From Acidobacteria bacterium UBA2994 (GTDB lineage: Bacteria > Acidobacteriota > Vicinamibacteria > Vicinamibacterales > UBA8438): a stretch of DNA of 54,610 bases. The stretch's first letter is position 1; the number at the start of each line of letters is the position of its first letter. The position numbers and the translations under genes are program-made. Location: positions 1 through 54,610 of the forward strand of contig DEAA01000020.1 in NCBI GenBank assembly GCA_002346545.1, written 5' to 3'. Of the stretch, positions 7,915-16,094 are shown one piece after another. Below the pieces are notes generated by a model, which made no database searches, was not told where the DNA came from, and saw nothing but the letters and a program-made list of their open reading frames with translations.

Positions 7915-8904
7915 ATGTCGCTTCCACTCAAACTCGGCCCGCTCGATCACTACACACTCATCGTTGAGGATGCCCGCGCCACAGCCCGCTTTCACGAGGA
8001 GGTGCTTGGGTTCCGGCCATCTCGCATTCAAAAAGTCAACGCAGGGACTGCACCGACTGGTGGTTTCGACATGCTGAACCATGTCCTCCGGCTACCAGAC
8101 TCTGAGGAGCGCGTAGTGGTTATCACCGAAGGACTTACGGAAGAGTCGATCTTCTCCCGTTATCTTCAACAGTATGGGCCTGGCGTTCACCATATTGCCT
8201 ATGAGGTAGCAAATATCGAAGATTCGCTAGCCTTGCTCCGGGCCGGCGGGGTACGTACGACCGCATCCGAACCCCATCGCGATCCGTTGACGGGCTTGCT
8301 GCAAATATTTGTCAGTCGAGAGCCGACAGGCTACTTCATAGAATTGATTGAACGATCACCTAAAGCGTCTTCTGGTGTCTTCACCAACGAGAACATGGCT
8401 GCGCTCGCAAATACCATGACCAGCTATCTCGAATCGACAGACCGTGAAGTAACGGCGGCTGAGAAACATGAAAACCCCTCCGTTGCGATTGATGTCTCAG
8501 CCGAAGAAGTCCTGCCGTTCCTACTCAATCCGCTCAACCTGCCACGATGGACGGGGCACCGCCTGATTCGACAGGTCGACGAAGCCTACACAGAGACCAG
8601 AATGCACGGGGACCTGGGTCTAAAGGTCATAGAAGAACACGGCGGCGTGTCCTATGTCTGGAGCAAGGATGATGCCCGAAAGAGGGTGCACTTGCGCGTG
8701 GCAGCGACCCAAGCGGGTTGCTTGGTAACCGCGGTGCTAGACGATGTGCCGCGAGACGCCCGTGCCCACGTGGTCGAGGCCTTGACTCTTGAGCTCAAAA
8801 TCTTGGGAGCCGTCATGGAGAGCCGGACTGACAGTGTGTCCCAGCAGGACTGGGAGCGCCTGACCGCGTACCACCTCGCGATCCACCAGCGGGTCGGTCT
8901 GTAG
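7915..8904 (+). CDS. VOC (glyoxalase/dioxygenase-fold) domain fused to SRPBCC-like domain
   Basis: A 329-residue protein if started at the ATG at 7915, which has GAGAGGA just upstream; a GTG at 7885 would add ten residues but lacks a good ribosome site. Residues ~1-150 form a VOC module: LDHYTLIVEDARATARFHEE, GVHHIAYEVANIEDSLALLR, and FIELIER at the end. The H near the start, H in GVHHIAYEV and E in YFIELIE fit the metal ligands of methylmalonyl-CoA-epimerase- or HPPD-like proteins. Residues ~185-320 look SRPBCC-like (SVAIDVSAEEVLPFLLNPLNLPRW, then long strands and a terminal helix). The reaction is unknown. It follows the amine oxidase in the same direction within the inverted-repeat-bounded block. 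Confidence 0.7.
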   Translation: MSLPLKLGPLDHYTLIVEDARATARFHEEVLGFRPSRIQKVNAGTAPTGGFDMLNHVLRLPDSEERVVVITEGLTEESIFSRYLQQYGPGVHHIAYEVANIEDSLALLRAGGVRTTASEPHRDPLTGLLQIFVSREPTGYFIELIERSPKASSGVFTNENMAALANTMTSYLESTDREVTAAEKHENPSVAIDVSAEEVLPFLLNPLNLPRWTGHRLIRQVDEAYTETRMHGDLGLKVIEEHGGVSYVWSKDDARKRVHLRVAATQAGCLVTAVLDDVPRDARAHVVEALTLELKILGAVMESRTDSVSQQDWERLTAYHLAIHQRVGL

Positions 8905-8953
8905 CAGGCAGGACCGACGACCATAATCCTCAGACCAGAGTCGAGATCAAGGG

Positions 8954-10402
8954 ATGGCCACTGACTGGACTACCCGACTGCCCACCCTGCGGGGGGAGAT
9001 TAGCCAGGAGAAGACGCAGCTCGACATCGCCGAGTTGGACTTCGGCAAGATCCGTCGGCGGCGTCCACTGGCCGTGTTGCGACCAGCAGACGCGGGTGAT
9101 GTGGTCACCGCAGTAACGTTCTGTCGGCAAGAGCAGATCGCGCTCGCAACCCGGGGATGTGCTCATTCTGCGGGAGGACAGATGATGGCTCCCGGGGGTC
9201 TGGTGATAGACATGAAATCACTGGACAAGGTTTTGGAGATCACGGATGACTACATCGATGTAGAAGCTGGCATTTCCTGGTCAGCGGTTCTCAAAGCGAC
9301 GATGGCGAGTGGACGCACTCCTCCGGTAGTAACTGACTGGCTTGGCGTGTCCGTAGGCGGCACCATCTCGATGGGTGGTTTCGGCTTCATGTCGTTTAAC
9401 CGCGGAACACAGATGGACCACCTCCTGGAACTGGAAGTGGTGACCGGGTCAGGCAAGCGCTACGTTTGTTCAGCCAGCCAAGGCAAAGAGCTTTTCGATG
9501 CGGTTCGGGGAACCCACGGACAATTCGGGATCATCACCCGAGCCAGGATTCCGTTGGAGGTCGCGCCGGAAGCCGTCCGCATGTTGCAGGTGTGCTACGG
9601 CTCGCTGCGTAATCTTCTGGAGGACATGCGGCGCATCGTCAGGGAGGGCGAGGCGAACCTCGTGCATGGTTTTGCTGCCGAGAAATCGATCGACTCGGTA
9701 GCGACAAGAATGAATTCGAAGGATGCCATGTCCCTGTCTCGAGCCAACATTGAGCGCGTCCTGCTCTCCGTGCCCGGAGACTGGATCTACAACCTAGAGG
9801 TCTCGGACTTGATTCACGCGAAGAGAACCCCCAGGCCTCCAGAACCTCGATCGCTTGGCGGTTTGCCGGGAATGGCAGACACCTGGGAGCTCTCCTGGAA
9901 AGACTTCTGCTTCCGACGACCACCGCTCATCCTCGAGGAAGAGGATAAAGGGGCAGCACCCCATCCTGAGCTCACGGTGTTTCTTCCGCTCGATGACAGA
10001 GGCATCGATCTCGCGGTCAATGAATTTGAACGGCTACACCCAGCTACAGACATCGGACAAGGACCCGTATTGTTTTTTTCCTTGGATAAGCGTCTGATCA
10101 CTGCGCCATTTCTACGGTTGCCGAAAGCCCAGCCGTACGGTTTCTTTCTGGGCATCCTTCGCCGTGCCGACCCGCCGACAGACGATCGGATCAAGGACCT
10201 GATCGCAGACAACGAAGCTATCTACGAGCGAGTGCTGGATTGTGACGGAGTCCGTTATCTTCCGGATACGCTGCCGCTATCGTCGGGGTTCTGGAGACGC
10301 CACTATGGTGATCTCTGGCCTCGCCTGGTCGAGTTGAAGAGTCTCTACGACCCTGATGACATCCTCGCTTCGAGCTTCGGTGCGGCGGTGTCCGAGGCAT
10401 GA
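8954..10402 (+). CDS. FAD-linked oxidase, cytokinin-dehydrogenase-like
   Basis: A 482-residue oxidase of the PCMH/FAD_binding_4 family. The N-terminal half shows RPADAGDVVTAVTFCRQE, RGCAHSAGGQ with H71 (the position used for histidyl-FAD linkage in many relatives), GVSVGGTISMGGFG and GTHGQFGIITRARI. The motifs RGxxHSxxGQ, MAPGGLVIDM, VGGT and GQFGIITRARI together look most like plant-type cytokinin dehydrogenases, which cleave N6-isoprenyl adenines. The C-terminal half (DRGIDLAVNEFERLHP, FFLGILRRADPP, RYLPDTLPLSSGFWRRHYGDLW) fits the substrate domain. No signal peptide is seen. Other oxidases of this fold act on amines, alcohols or sugars, so the substrate is only suggested. Confidence 0.75.
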   Translation: MATDWTTRLPTLRGEISQEKTQLDIAELDFGKIRRRRPLAVLRPADAGDVVTAVTFCRQEQIALATRGCAHSAGGQMMAPGGLVIDMKSLDKVLEITDDYIDVEAGISWSAVLKATMASGRTPPVVTDWLGVSVGGTISMGGFGFMSFNRGTQMDHLLELEVVTGSGKRYVCSASQGKELFDAVRGTHGQFGIITRARIPLEVAPEAVRMLQVCYGSLRNLLEDMRRIVREGEANLVHGFAAEKSIDSVATRMNSKDAMSLSRANIERVLLSVPGDWIYNLEVSDLIHAKRTPRPPEPRSLGGLPGMADTWELSWKDFCFRRPPLILEEEDKGAAPHPELTVFLPLDDRGIDLAVNEFERLHPATDIGQGPVLFFSLDKRLITAPFLRLPKAQPYGFFLGILRRADPPTDDRIKDLIADNEAIYERVLDCDGVRYLPDTLPLSSGFWRRHYGDLWPRLVELKSLYDPDDILASSFGAAVSEA

Positions 10403-10512
10403 CGCAATATTTCAGTAGATGCTCGAACCCTCATGGAGAATCCTGGCCGCTGCAATCGCCGGTGGTACTGATAGGCGGAACACGGAATACCGCGTTCGAC
10501 TAGTCCAGTCCC

Positions 10513-11712
10513 ATGGGCACGCCTGCAACCATTCGCTACTACAACCTCGATGCCCTTCGAGGCTTTGCGATGCTCTTGGGCATCGGCCTTCATGCGGCCA
10601 TCCCGTTCGTGCCCTACAGGGAGCCAGACGACTCTGGCAGCGGCTTACTCTGGCTATTTGTTGCCTTCGTGCACGGCTTTCGGATGCCGCTCTTTTTTCT
10701 GCTTAGCGGATTTTTTTCCACCATGCTATGGCGCAGGCGCGGACTCCGCTTCCTCATCAAGCACCGGCTCAAGCGCATCGGCATCCCACTGGCGATCGGC
10801 ATCTTCACCATCCTCCCAGCAGTAATCATCGGCCTCGTCGGAGGGCTGGTAATTAGCGGTGTCGACCTCGAAACAGTCGATCCCCTAAACGCGTCCACCA
10901 GCTACAGCGAACAGTTTGAGGTCGATTCAAGCCTCGGCGCTACACCACAGAAGACTGCAGCTCCCCTGGCCAAGACGCAGCCTTTCGAGTTCGCCCACAT
11001 GTGGTTCCTGTGGTTTTTGCTCTGGATGGTCGCTGGCTTCGCTGCCATCGTAACCATCGTTCGCTGGCTGGCCCGCAAAGCCGAACACACACGGCCCATT
11101 CCAACTAAGGCCTTAACAGGGATTCTGTGGTCTCTCCCAGTGGTGACGTTCATCCCTCAGTTAATGATGGTGGAGCGGACCTTCGGGCCTGACACGTCAG
11201 TTGGTTTAGTACCAGCCATTCACGTACTCGCCTACTACGCTTGTTTCTTTGGCTTCGGCGCCCTCGCCTACGATCAAAACAACCGTCACGGCCTGGCACT
11301 CATTGAATCTCTCGGTCGTCGTTGGATGCTCTTACTCGTCTCGTCGACCGTGCTCTTCTTCCCAGGTCTGGCTCTCGTCGAAACTTCCTGGATCACGGCA
11401 TCGACCTGCCAAGTGGCGTTCGCCTGGACAATGAGCTTTGCCCTGATCGGACTCTTCCGTCGTTTTATGGCGACCGAGCGGTTCTGGGTCCGCTACCTGT
11501 CCGATGCCTCCTACTGGATGTATCTCGCCCACCTCCCCCTCGTATTCATCGCACAGGGAGTCATCGCCAGCTGGGATGTTCCCGCCATCCCAAAATTCTT
11601 GGTCATCAGTGCCTCGGTTACAGCAATGCTGTTGGTCACCTACCAGCACCTCGTCCGCTACCGCGCGCTCGGCACTCTGCTCAATGGCCAACGGATCCGC
11701 CCAGCCAGTTGA
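10513..11712 (+). CDS. Acyltransferase 3 family membrane protein (OpgC/OafA-like)
   Basis: A 399-residue integral membrane protein with about ten hydrophobic segments. It opens with RYYNLDALRGFAMLLGIGLHAAIPF, the acyltransferase-3 signature in which the first helix carries a conserved Arg-Gly and His. FRMPLFFLLSGFFSTMLWRRRG and YLSDASYWMYLAHLPLVF are further family motifs. Members move acyl groups from a cytoplasmic donor to sugars, lipids or antibiotics across the membrane. It is the last gene before the right inverted repeat, 110 bp after the flavin oxidase. It may acylate a product of the neighbouring enzymes, but the acceptor cannot be read from sequence. Confidence 0.82.
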   Translation: MGTPATIRYYNLDALRGFAMLLGIGLHAAIPFVPYREPDDSGSGLLWLFVAFVHGFRMPLFFLLSGFFSTMLWRRRGLRFLIKHRLKRIGIPLAIGIFTILPAVIIGLVGGLVISGVDLETVDPLNASTSYSEQFEVDSSLGATPQKTAAPLAKTQPFEFAHMWFLWFLLWMVAGFAAIVTIVRWLARKAEHTRPIPTKALTGILWSLPVVTFIPQLMMVERTFGPDTSVGLVPAIHVLAYYACFFGFGALAYDQNNRHGLALIESLGRRWMLLLVSSTVLFFPGLALVETSWITASTCQVAFAWTMSFALIGLFRRFMATERFWVRYLSDASYWMYLAHLPLVFIAQGVIASWDVPAIPKFLVISASVTAMLLVTYQHLVRYRALGTLLNGQRIRPAS

Positions 11713-11722
11713 ATAAAGACAC

Positions 11723-11882
11723 GTCGAACCAGAACCCAGACATCACCATAAGGTGTTGATGATGCATGACTTTCTCGAGTTCTGTCCGTATGCACTATGC
11801 TCGTGTCGCTCAACACCGGTGCACTGGTGTCCACGGAAATACGTTTGACTGAATCCCAGACTAGGAGAAATAGGGGCGACGC
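11723..11882 (-). repeat. Right copy of the ~160-bp inverted repeat
   Basis: Read on the minus strand, this stretch parallels 4890-5048: CCCCTATTTCTCC, then CTGGGATTCAGTCA, CGTGGACACCAGTGCAC, GACACGAGCA, CTTATGGTGATGTCTGG and finally GGTTCGAC. Homology stops at GGTTCGAC; the tRNA-like acceptor sequence of the left copy is not continued here. The copy starts 11 bp after the acyltransferase stop and ends just before the exonuclease gene, which marks the edge of the block. Confidence 0.55.
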
Positions 11883-11898
11883 CTACCGCAGCAGGGCC

Positions 11899-12471
11899 TT
11901 ATTGCGTTCGCGCGTACCATTCCTCGACCCTAACACCCGTCTTTTCGACGGCCCGCAGTAACACCTGGGCGGTGACGTGGGCGTCTTCGAGGGCGTCGTG
12001 GTGTTGAAAGGTGAGGCCCAGATAGGCCGCAATGTTGTTGAGCTTATAGCCCTTCCTCGCAAATTGGGTCCAAGTCCGACGGACCACTTCAGCGGTATCG
12101 AGCCACCGGACGTCGCAGGGGGATTCACCGTGCAGATCGCACGCGGCATCGAAGGCATCCCGGTCGAACATGGTGTGGCAACCGACGACCTCTCCCGCAA
12201 ACCGTTGTCGGAGTTCTGGGACAAGTGCGGAAAAGCGCGGCGCATCTTGCACAGCCACACTCGTGATCCCATGAATCGAAATGTTGACCTCGTGAAAGGG
12301 CACACCTGGATTCACTAACGACGACCAACGATCAACACACACGCCGTCGACCACGCGGACAAGCCCAATCTGACAGATCGATGCGCGGTCGGACGTCGCC
12401 GTTTCAACATCGACCACGACAAAGCTTTCGGATGCCGGCGGGTTCATTCTGGGCACCTGGTCCTGGCTCAT
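11899..12471 (-). CDS. DnaQ-like DEDDh 3'-5' exonuclease
   Basis: A 190-residue single-domain exonuclease. ExoI reads VVVDVETATSDR (metal-binding Asp and Glu), ExoII includes CHTMFDRDAFDAAC, and ExoIII reads HHDALEDAHVTAQVLL with the His-x4-Asp pair, so the catalytic set is complete. Relatives include the epsilon proofreading subunit, but no polymerase-binding extension is visible, so a stand-alone repair or RNA/DNA-trimming role is likely. ATG at 12447 (MNPPASES) is an alternative start. It is transcribed leftward, opposite to the island genes, and may be the first core gene beyond the right repeat. Confidence 0.82.
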   Translation of the reverse strand: MSQDQVPRMNPPASESFVVVDVETATSDRASICQIGLVRVVDGVCVDRWSSLVNPGVPFHEVNISIHGITSVAVQDAPRFSALVPELRQRFAGEVVGCHTMFDRDAFDAACDLHGESPCDVRWLDTAEVVRRTWTQFARKGYKLNNIAAYLGLTFQHHDALEDAHVTAQVLLRAVEKTGVRVEEWYARTQ

Positions 12472-12584
12472 CTGCTGACTCTGGCGATAACGACGGACAC
12501 CTAAGCTGCGTGAGCAGGGCCACGGCGATCGAATTAGTCGAACATCACACCGACAGCCGTGGACCCCGCACGCCGCACTATCTG

Positions 12585-12968
12585 CTACTCGATAGCGTAC
12601 ATCTGCCCGTTGAAGGTGCCCGCATTGAAATCGAGTACACCCTCCGAGCGAATCTTCTGACCGTTAGAGACCTCGTGTACTAGTGACACGTTCGCTCGAA
12701 GCTCGTCGCCGATTCGCTCCCAAGTCCCTTCGGCGAGACCAGCCGCTAACGTCCCGTCATCCAGAACACCTCGCCCAGCCCAGCTACACGACCCGCTGTT
12801 CGCTCCAGCTTCGGACAGAGGCATGGTGAAGATCAGAGATCCCAAGATGACAGGAAATCCGGTGCCAGCACCTTCATAGGTCATAAGCTGCTGAACCTGA
12901 CCGTCTGCCGTCTTGTTGACCACGGTACCGCTGTACTTAAGGTTGTACTCGCCAGTCTGGTCTGCCAT
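12585..12968 (-). CDS. Hypothetical protein, predicted all-beta
   Basis: A 127-residue protein I do not recognise. I start it at the ATG at 12968 because AGGGAGAAA lies just upstream on the minus strand; the frame extends further 5' without a better start. The sequence is rich in short polar strands and glycines (EYNLKYSGTVVNKTADGQ, LMTYEGAGTGFPVILGSLIF, GVLDDGTLAAGLAEGTWE), suggesting a small beta-barrel or lipocalin-like fold. There is no signal peptide and no catalytic motif. It lies 113 bp before the exonuclease in the same direction and could be co-transcribed. Confidence 0.6.
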   Translation of the reverse strand: MADQTGEYNLKYSGTVVNKTADGQVQQLMTYEGAGTGFPVILGSLIFTMPLSEAGANSGSCSWAGRGVLDDGTLAAGLAEGTWERIGDELRANVSLVHEVSNGQKIRSEGVLDFNAGTFNGQMYAIE

Positions 12969-13279
12969 CGGCTTTCTCCCTTTGTGAATTACGGATACCT
13001 GCCGCCGAGGCCACTTGGGCCTCAGAGCCTCCCGGTTCGGTAAGCGCATGCTGCGCGTCGATGAAGACCCGCTACGCTCGCACCGATGTAATGGAGGCGT
13101 CGATCCTACCGCTATCTGGTTGGAGGTTCCAGGTTCTACCTCGGGCATCGCCAGCCTGCACTACCGGTCGCGTTGCGTTGTTGCCATAGCGGCCTGGTCG
13201 TTTCGGGCGTCATCGCGATCTAGCGAACCTGGCGGCATTCCAACCAGTCCGACTGAGTGCTGGGTTAAGGTGGACAGTC
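12969..13279. other. Divergent intergenic region
   Basis: A 311-bp gap between the leftward hypothetical gene and the rightward SDR gene, so it should hold both promoters. I see one short hairpin (GAGGCC/GGCCTC, 13007-13023) and no convincing -35/-10 pair, riboswitch or small gene. Confidence 0.35.
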
Positions 13280-14080
13280 ATGACGGACACCAACGCCATC
13301 AACGTTTCGACGCTCTTCGATCTCTCCGGCAAGACCGCGCTCGTCACCGGCGGATCGCGTGGCATCGGCAAGATGATCGCCGAAGGATTCCTCCAGGCCG
13401 GAGCCACGGTCTACATTTCGTCGCGGAAGGCGTCGGTGTCCGACGCGGTGGCCGCCGAGTTGTCGTCGCTTGGCACGTGCCACTCACTGCCAGCCGACGT
13501 CGCCGACGACGCGGACCGCGCCCGCCTGGTCGACGCCCTGGCTCAGCAAATCGATCAGTTAGACATCCTGGTCAACAACGCAGGAGCGGCGTGGGGAGCC
13601 CCCTACGACGAGTTTCCCGAGGGGGGATTCAGGAAGGTGCTGGAGCTGAACGTGACCGCCCTCTTCTTCCTGACCCGCGATCTGACGCCCTTGCTGACCA
13701 TCACCGCCTCGGCCGACGACCCGGCGCGCGTGATCAACATCGGCTCAATGGACGGCCTGCACGTGCCGACGGTGCTCCAGACCGGCACCTTCCCCTACTC
13801 GGCCAGCAAGGCGGCCGTGCACCACCTGACGCGGACGCTAGCCATCGAGCTCGCCCCCCGGCACATAACGGTGAATGCGGTCGCGCCTGGCTTCTTCGAG
13901 AGCAAGATGACCGAAGCGTCACTGGCCAACTTTCAGGATCAGATCGAGCGGAACTGTCCGCTGGGCCGAATCGGACGGCCCGAGGAAATGGCCGGCGTCG
14001 CCATCTACCTCGCGTCGCGGGCCGGCGCCTATACCAACGGCACGGTGATTCCGGTCGACGGCGGCACCAGCCTCGCCTGA
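13280..14080 (+). CDS. Short-chain dehydrogenase/reductase (SDR)
   Basis: A 266-residue classical SDR that should oxidise or reduce an alcohol/ketone with NAD(P)(H). The cofactor motif TGGSRGIG lies at ~23-30, NNAG in the middle (ILVNNAGAAWG), the catalytic Ser in INIGSMDG and Y173-x-x-x-K177 in YSASK. The C-terminal VDGGTSLA ending is typical of 3-oxoacyl-ACP reductase/gluconate dehydrogenase-like members. The Arg after SRGIG's serine hints at NADP(H) but does not prove it. The acyl-CoA ligase follows 90 bp later in the same direction, so the pair may act on a shared carboxylic acid pathway (inference). Confidence 0.85.
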   Translation: MTDTNAINVSTLFDLSGKTALVTGGSRGIGKMIAEGFLQAGATVYISSRKASVSDAVAAELSSLGTCHSLPADVADDADRARLVDALAQQIDQLDILVNNAGAAWGAPYDEFPEGGFRKVLELNVTALFFLTRDLTPLLTITASADDPARVINIGSMDGLHVPTVLQTGTFPYSASKAAVHHLTRTLAIELAPRHITVNAVAPGFFESKMTEASLANFQDQIERNCPLGRIGRPEEMAGVAIYLASRAGAYTNGTVIPVDGGTSLA

Positions 14081-14170
14081 CCGGTGGCCGCTTCCGCCGC
14101 ACGATCAGCTAAGCTATAGCCTCACAGCCTGAACAACCCCAGCCGCAGGCCGGGTCGCGCGGAGATGAGC

Positions 14171-15748
14171 ATGAGCTATCGCAGCCCATACGCTGACGTC
14201 GACATTCCTGAGGTACCGCTCCCGGATTTCGTGTTTGGACGTGCACAGCAATTTGCCGACAAGCCGGCCCTGATCGACGGTCCCTCGGGACGAACATTGA
14301 CCTACGGCCAGCTCGAGGCCGCCGTGAACCGGACCGCCGCCGGCCTGGCGGCCCGCGCATTCAAGAAGGGCGATGTCTTCGCCATCTACAGTCCCAATCT
14401 GCCCGAATACGCCGTGGCGTTCATGGGAGTGGCCCGAGCCGGCGGCGTCAACACCACGGTCAACCCGTTGTACACCGCCGGTGAGCTCAAGAAACAGCTC
14501 AAGGACTCTAACGCGAAGTTTCTCGTCACCGTGCCCCCCTTCGTGAAGAAGGCGCGCGAGGCGGCCGAAGGCACTAACGTCCGTGAGATCTTCGTGTTCG
14601 GCGAAGCCGAGGGCGCCACCCCGTTCGCCGCACTGGCGGCAAGCAACGGAAAGATACCGGCGGTCGAGATCAATCCGCGGGAAGACTTGGTGGCCCTGCC
14701 CTACTCAAGCGGCACCACCGGCCTGCCCAAGGGTGTCATGCTGACCCACCACAACCTCGTGTCGAACCTGTGCCAGACCCACTCGGTCGAGCAGCTGCAA
14801 GAGACCGAGGTACTGATCGGAATCCTGCCCTTCTACCACATCTACGGCATGGTGGTGATAATGAGCGGCGCGCTCCGCGTGGGCGCCACCACCGTGACCA
14901 TGCCCCGCTTCGACCTCGAGCAGTTCCTGGAACTGTCACAGAAGCACGGGGTCACGATGGCGTATCTCGTGCCGCCGATCGTGCTGGCCCTGGCTAAGCA
15001 CCCCCTCGTGGACGACTACGACATCTCGAAGATGACCGACATCCTGTCTGGCGCGGCTCCCTTGCCGGCCCCGGTCGCGCAGGCGTGCGTGGACCGCCAC
15101 GGGGTATTGCTGCGACAGGGCTACGGGCTGACCGAGACCAGCCCGGTGACCCATGCCAACGGACGCGACCGTGAGGTGCGGCTCGAATCGGTGGGTGTCG
15201 CGCTCCCCAACACCGAGTACCGTGTGGTCGATCTGGGCACTAACGAGGACGCCGCAACCGACGAACTGGGTGAAGTGTGGATTCGTGGCCCCCAGGTGAT
15301 GAAGGGCTACCTGAACAACCCGGAAGCGACGGCCGACATGATTGACCCCAACGGGTGGCTTCACACCGGCGACATCGGGCGGGCCGACGTCGACGGCTAC
15401 CTGTACGTGGTCGACCGGGTAAAGGAGCTGATCAAGTACAAGGGCCTGCAGGTGGCACCGGCTGAGCTGGAGGGCGTACTCCAGTCGCATCCGGCGGTGG
15501 CCGACGTGGCCGTCATTCCGGTGCCGGATGTCGAGGCCGGCGAGATCCCGAAGGCATTCGTCGTCACCAAGCCGGATGCTGAATCCACGGAAGAAGAGCT
15601 CATGGCGCACGTGGCCGACCGGGTAGCGCCGCACAAGAAGGTGCGGATCGTCGAGTTCATTGACGCCATCCCCAAGGTGCCTTCTGGCAAGATTCTGCGC
15701 CGGGAGCTCCGTGACCGCGAACGGAAAAACAGGGACACCGCTGGGTAG
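14171..15748 (+). CDS. AMP-forming acyl-CoA synthetase (4-coumarate/long-chain acyl-CoA ligase type)
   Basis: A ~525-residue ANL-superfamily ligase that activates a carboxylic acid as acyl-AMP and then acyl-CoA. The P-loop motif is YSSGTTGLPKGVMLTH, the A5 motif GYGLTETSPVTH, the A7-A8 hinge GWLHTGDIGRADVDGYLYVVDR followed by KYKGLQVAPAELE, and the catalytic lysine lies in PSGKILRRELR. Overall pattern and MKGYLN are closest to 4-coumarate-CoA ligases, but substrate pockets cannot be read by eye. ATG 14171 is preferred over 14165 because GGAG at 14161-14164 then sits six bases upstream. It probably follows the SDR in one transcript. Confidence 0.87.
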   Translation: MSYRSPYADVDIPEVPLPDFVFGRAQQFADKPALIDGPSGRTLTYGQLEAAVNRTAAGLAARAFKKGDVFAIYSPNLPEYAVAFMGVARAGGVNTTVNPLYTAGELKKQLKDSNAKFLVTVPPFVKKAREAAEGTNVREIFVFGEAEGATPFAALAASNGKIPAVEINPREDLVALPYSSGTTGLPKGVMLTHHNLVSNLCQTHSVEQLQETEVLIGILPFYHIYGMVVIMSGALRVGATTVTMPRFDLEQFLELSQKHGVTMAYLVPPIVLALAKHPLVDDYDISKMTDILSGAAPLPAPVAQACVDRHGVLLRQGYGLTETSPVTHANGRDREVRLESVGVALPNTEYRVVDLGTNEDAATDELGEVWIRGPQVMKGYLNNPEATADMIDPNGWLHTGDIGRADVDGYLYVVDRVKELIKYKGLQVAPAELEGVLQSHPAVADVAVIPVPDVEAGEIPKAFVVTKPDAESTEEELMAHVADRVAPHKKVRIVEFIDAIPKVPSGKILRRELRDRERKNRDTAG

Positions 15749-15812
15749 TAGCCAGGCGTCAGCCGACGACAGGCACCGGCTGCGGCGCCTGAACTAATCC
15801 TGACGACATCGC

Positions 15813-16072
15813 TCACGTCAGCACGAGCCCAACCAGGGCTCCGAACAGCGTACTCGACGACCGAGTCTCCACAGGCGAATCATCCGGACAGCCTCCGGCA
15901 TGAAGGCGTTCGGCAACAGTAGCTGCACGGCCTCCATCGTACAGAGCAGCGCCATAACGCAGGCCGACTCACCCGGCCCTCACTGAAACAGTCGAACTAC
16001 CGGCAAGACCAGCCCCACGCAGAGGAGTCCACGGAACAACTGTAGGGCACCAAGCCAGAGACCCCGGCGCAT
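15813..16072 (-). pseudogene. Decayed small integral membrane protein gene
   Basis: On the minus strand an ATG at 16072 opens MRRGLWLGALQLFRGLLCVG, a hydrophobic segment that ends at a TGA near 15980. The same frame then continues with another hydrophobic stretch (VMALLCTMEAVQLLLPNAF, then AVRMIRLWRLGRR). A third hydrophobic stretch, STLFGALVGLVLT, ends at a stop at 15813-15815 but lies in a different frame. This is what a three-helix membrane protein broken by one in-frame stop and one frameshift would look like. The remaining 15749-16094 gap shows nothing else. Sequencing error or chance hydrophobicity cannot be excluded. Confidence 0.35.
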
Positions 16073-16094
16073 TATGCAGCTACCTCGTGGCACT

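Noticed and set aside
12969..13148. Longer start of the hypothetical gene at 12585
   Set aside because: The 5' extension has atypical sequence and no ribosome site; ATG 12968 has a good one.
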